From positions 637,001 to 701,000 of the forward strand of contig NZ_CAJQTX010000001.1 of the NCBI RefSeq assembly GCF_907163085.1: a DNA stretch of 64,000 nucleotides, written 5' to 3'. Origin of the DNA: Candidatus Accumulibacter sp. ACC003 (GTDB taxonomy: Bacteria > Pseudomonadota > Gammaproteobacteria > Burkholderiales > Rhodocyclaceae). The notes beneath the pieces were generated by a model. The model was not told where the DNA came from, did not search any database, and was given only the letters and a program-made list of their open reading frames with translations. Positions 63,259 to 64,000 of this stretch are shown here, piece after piece; position 1 is the first letter of the stretch; each line of letters begins with the position of its first letter. The translations under genes and the position numbers were made by a program.

Positions 63259-63387
63259 AACCACTCCTGGTGATAAATCGGAGCGGTGATCAAACCAGAA
63301 CGGCCGTTCTAATGACAGGAGCAAACTGTGTGGGGTCCCCGCCCGGGCGGGGCCCGCACTGTCCGCCACTCGTTCAGGATCAGGAGA

Positions 63388-63921
63388 TCATGGGACGCTG
63401 ATCTGCCGATCAAGCCAGGTCATGGCCTGTGCCAGGCCGATCGATTCGAACACCCGGCGCCAGAAAGCGCTGCCGTCGACCGTCCGCCCGAGGTCGGCAA
63501 AGCGAGCACGCAGGTGAAACTCGAACAGCAGGCGGCGCTCCTGGAGCCAGGCCCACCAGCGACCGGCGGTGCGCCGCTCGGGCGCCGCGCCGGGTGCGCC
63601 GGGGCGATCGGGCGCACCGCTCAGCCGCTGTGCCAGGACCGCTTGCTGCACTGACCAGTCATACCAGCGGCGCGGCGCGATGCACGCCGGCAGACGCGAA
63701 CACGTCCGCCGACATCCAGCGCAACAGTAGCGGCAGATCGGCACCGGATTGAGTGAGTCCTGCCCGGCTCGCCGGTCGGCCTTGCGCTCGTAGTGCCCGT
63801 GCTGCCAGAGAATCTTCAGGCCGCAATGCGGGCAGCACGGCGGGCGATACGCTTCGGGGGTTTGCTTGATGGCCTCAAGATGCTGCTCGATCGTCTCGAT
63901 GCCGGCTACAATTCGCTGCAT
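63388..63921 (-). CDS. Zinc-ribbon protein of the transposition module
   Basis: A 177-residue protein with Cys-rich N-terminal ribbon motifs (CCPHCGLKILWQHGHY and CRYCCAGCRRTC), resembling the DUF6431-type or insertion-sequence-like zinc ribbons that accompany integrase-type transposases. The rest is Arg/Trp-rich without a known domain. It is the first gene of the module, ending 129 bp before the transposase start. It may help DNA or end recognition, comparable in position only to TniQ-like proteins. Confidence 0.65.
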   Translation of the reverse strand: MQRIVAGIETIEQHLEAIKQTPEAYRPPCCPHCGLKILWQHGHYERKADRRAGQDSLNPVPICRYCCAGCRRTCSRLPACIAPRRWYDWSVQQAVLAQRLSGAPDRPGAPGAAPERRTAGRWWAWLQERRLLFEFHLRARFADLGRTVDGSAFWRRVFESIGLAQAMTWLDRQISVP

Positions 63922-64000
63922 GGGCTGGGCGCTTTGCTGTGTGGTTTGTCTTGATAACTTCCCACGATAGCAGAGTTGTCCCGGCCCTTCTTTCGTTCAC

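Larger units (their letters stand above)
60814..63980 (-). mobile_element. Four-gene transposon-like element (DDE transposase + AAA ATPase)
   Basis: Four minus-strand genes form a module: a zinc-ribbon protein (63388-63921), a DDE transposase (61930-63258), an AAA ATPase (61134-61928) and a 66-residue protein (60937-61137), the last three with 1- to 4-bp junctions. The transposase plus TniB-like ATPase pair is the core of Tn5053/Tn7-related and IS21-like elements. The bounds used here are the inverted GACAACT motifs at 60814-60820 and 63974-63980, which are only tentative ends; no target duplication was confirmed. Confidence 0.6.

Noticed and set aside
1-64000. tRNA, rRNA and riboswitches
   Set aside because: I looked for tRNA-like cloverleaf ends, rRNA-like conserved blocks and classical riboswitch leaders (for example upstream of ribF and the purine genes) and saw none I could support.

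Overview
The window is GC-rich, densely coded DNA from what looks like a betaproteobacterium. The best guess is a member of the Rhodocyclales, such as a Candidatus Accumulibacter-like floc-forming organism. That placement is inferred from gene content: a pyruvate dehydrogenase operon whose E3 carries its own lipoyl domain, the ribF-ileS-lspA-fkpB-ispH block followed by minor-pilin genes, a PEP-CTERM protein with a sigma-54 promoter, a Gcr-type membrane 'recombinase', and an FNR-controlled cbb3 oxidase cluster. No 16S rRNA or tRNA gene is present to confirm it.

Layout. 1-1168 is the C-terminal end of tamB. 1387-4996 (minus) is a compact folD-purE-purK-tsaC/sua5 operon. 5378-11692 (plus) is the aceE-aceF-lpdA operon with a recognisable promoter and terminator. 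11.8-14.5 kb is an accessory patch: a small lipoprotein, a Tn3-type transposase remnant, a PEP-CTERM protein behind a near-perfect sigma-54 promoter, and an IS5-type transposase remnant. 14550-23834 (minus) is the type IV pilus minor-pilin operon pilE-fimT-pilV-pilW-pilX-pilY1. Its PilY1 is about 2000 residues long because of a large Gln-rich and Trp/Cys-rich repeat insertion. A TonB-like gene diverges from it. 24.9-25.3 kb is a dispersed-repeat patch, followed by ribF-ileS-lspA-fkpB-ispH (25306-30955, minus).

31355-40903 (plus) holds the cbb3 cytochrome oxidase genes: ccoI, ccoS, ccoN, ccoO, ccoQ, ccoP, a lipoprotein, ccoG, ccoH and a DUF3149 peptide. Three FNR-type boxes lie in this region. 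One has ideal class II spacing to a GATAAT element and sits only about 100 nt ahead of a strong terminator, which suggests an anaerobically induced small RNA between ccoS and ccoN. 40929-46201 (minus) is an accessory set: a NUDIX hydrolase, a MoaD/ThiS-like protein, a BNR-propeller protein, two YciI/DGPF proteins, a VOC protein and an ECF42-like sigma factor. 46338-50896 holds gcr, yaaA, a PIN-domain protein and an FAD oxidoreductase. 51066-55654 is a two-component system divergent from an acetate-type sodium symporter operon (DUF485 + ActP-like). 55782-60547 holds a sulfatase, an alcohol dehydrogenase-like reductase, an ABM-domain protein and a divergent LysR regulator.

The right end (about 60.8-64.0 kb) is a mobile element with four genes on the minus strand: a zinc-ribbon protein, a DDE integrase-type transposase, an AAA ATPase of the TniB/ExeA kind and a 66-residue protein. 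The organisation recalls Tn5053/Tn7-like systems. The most interesting leads are the candidate FNR-dependent sRNA, the PilY1 repeat insertion, the four-gene transposition module, and the ECF42/YciI cluster with its matching promoter motif.
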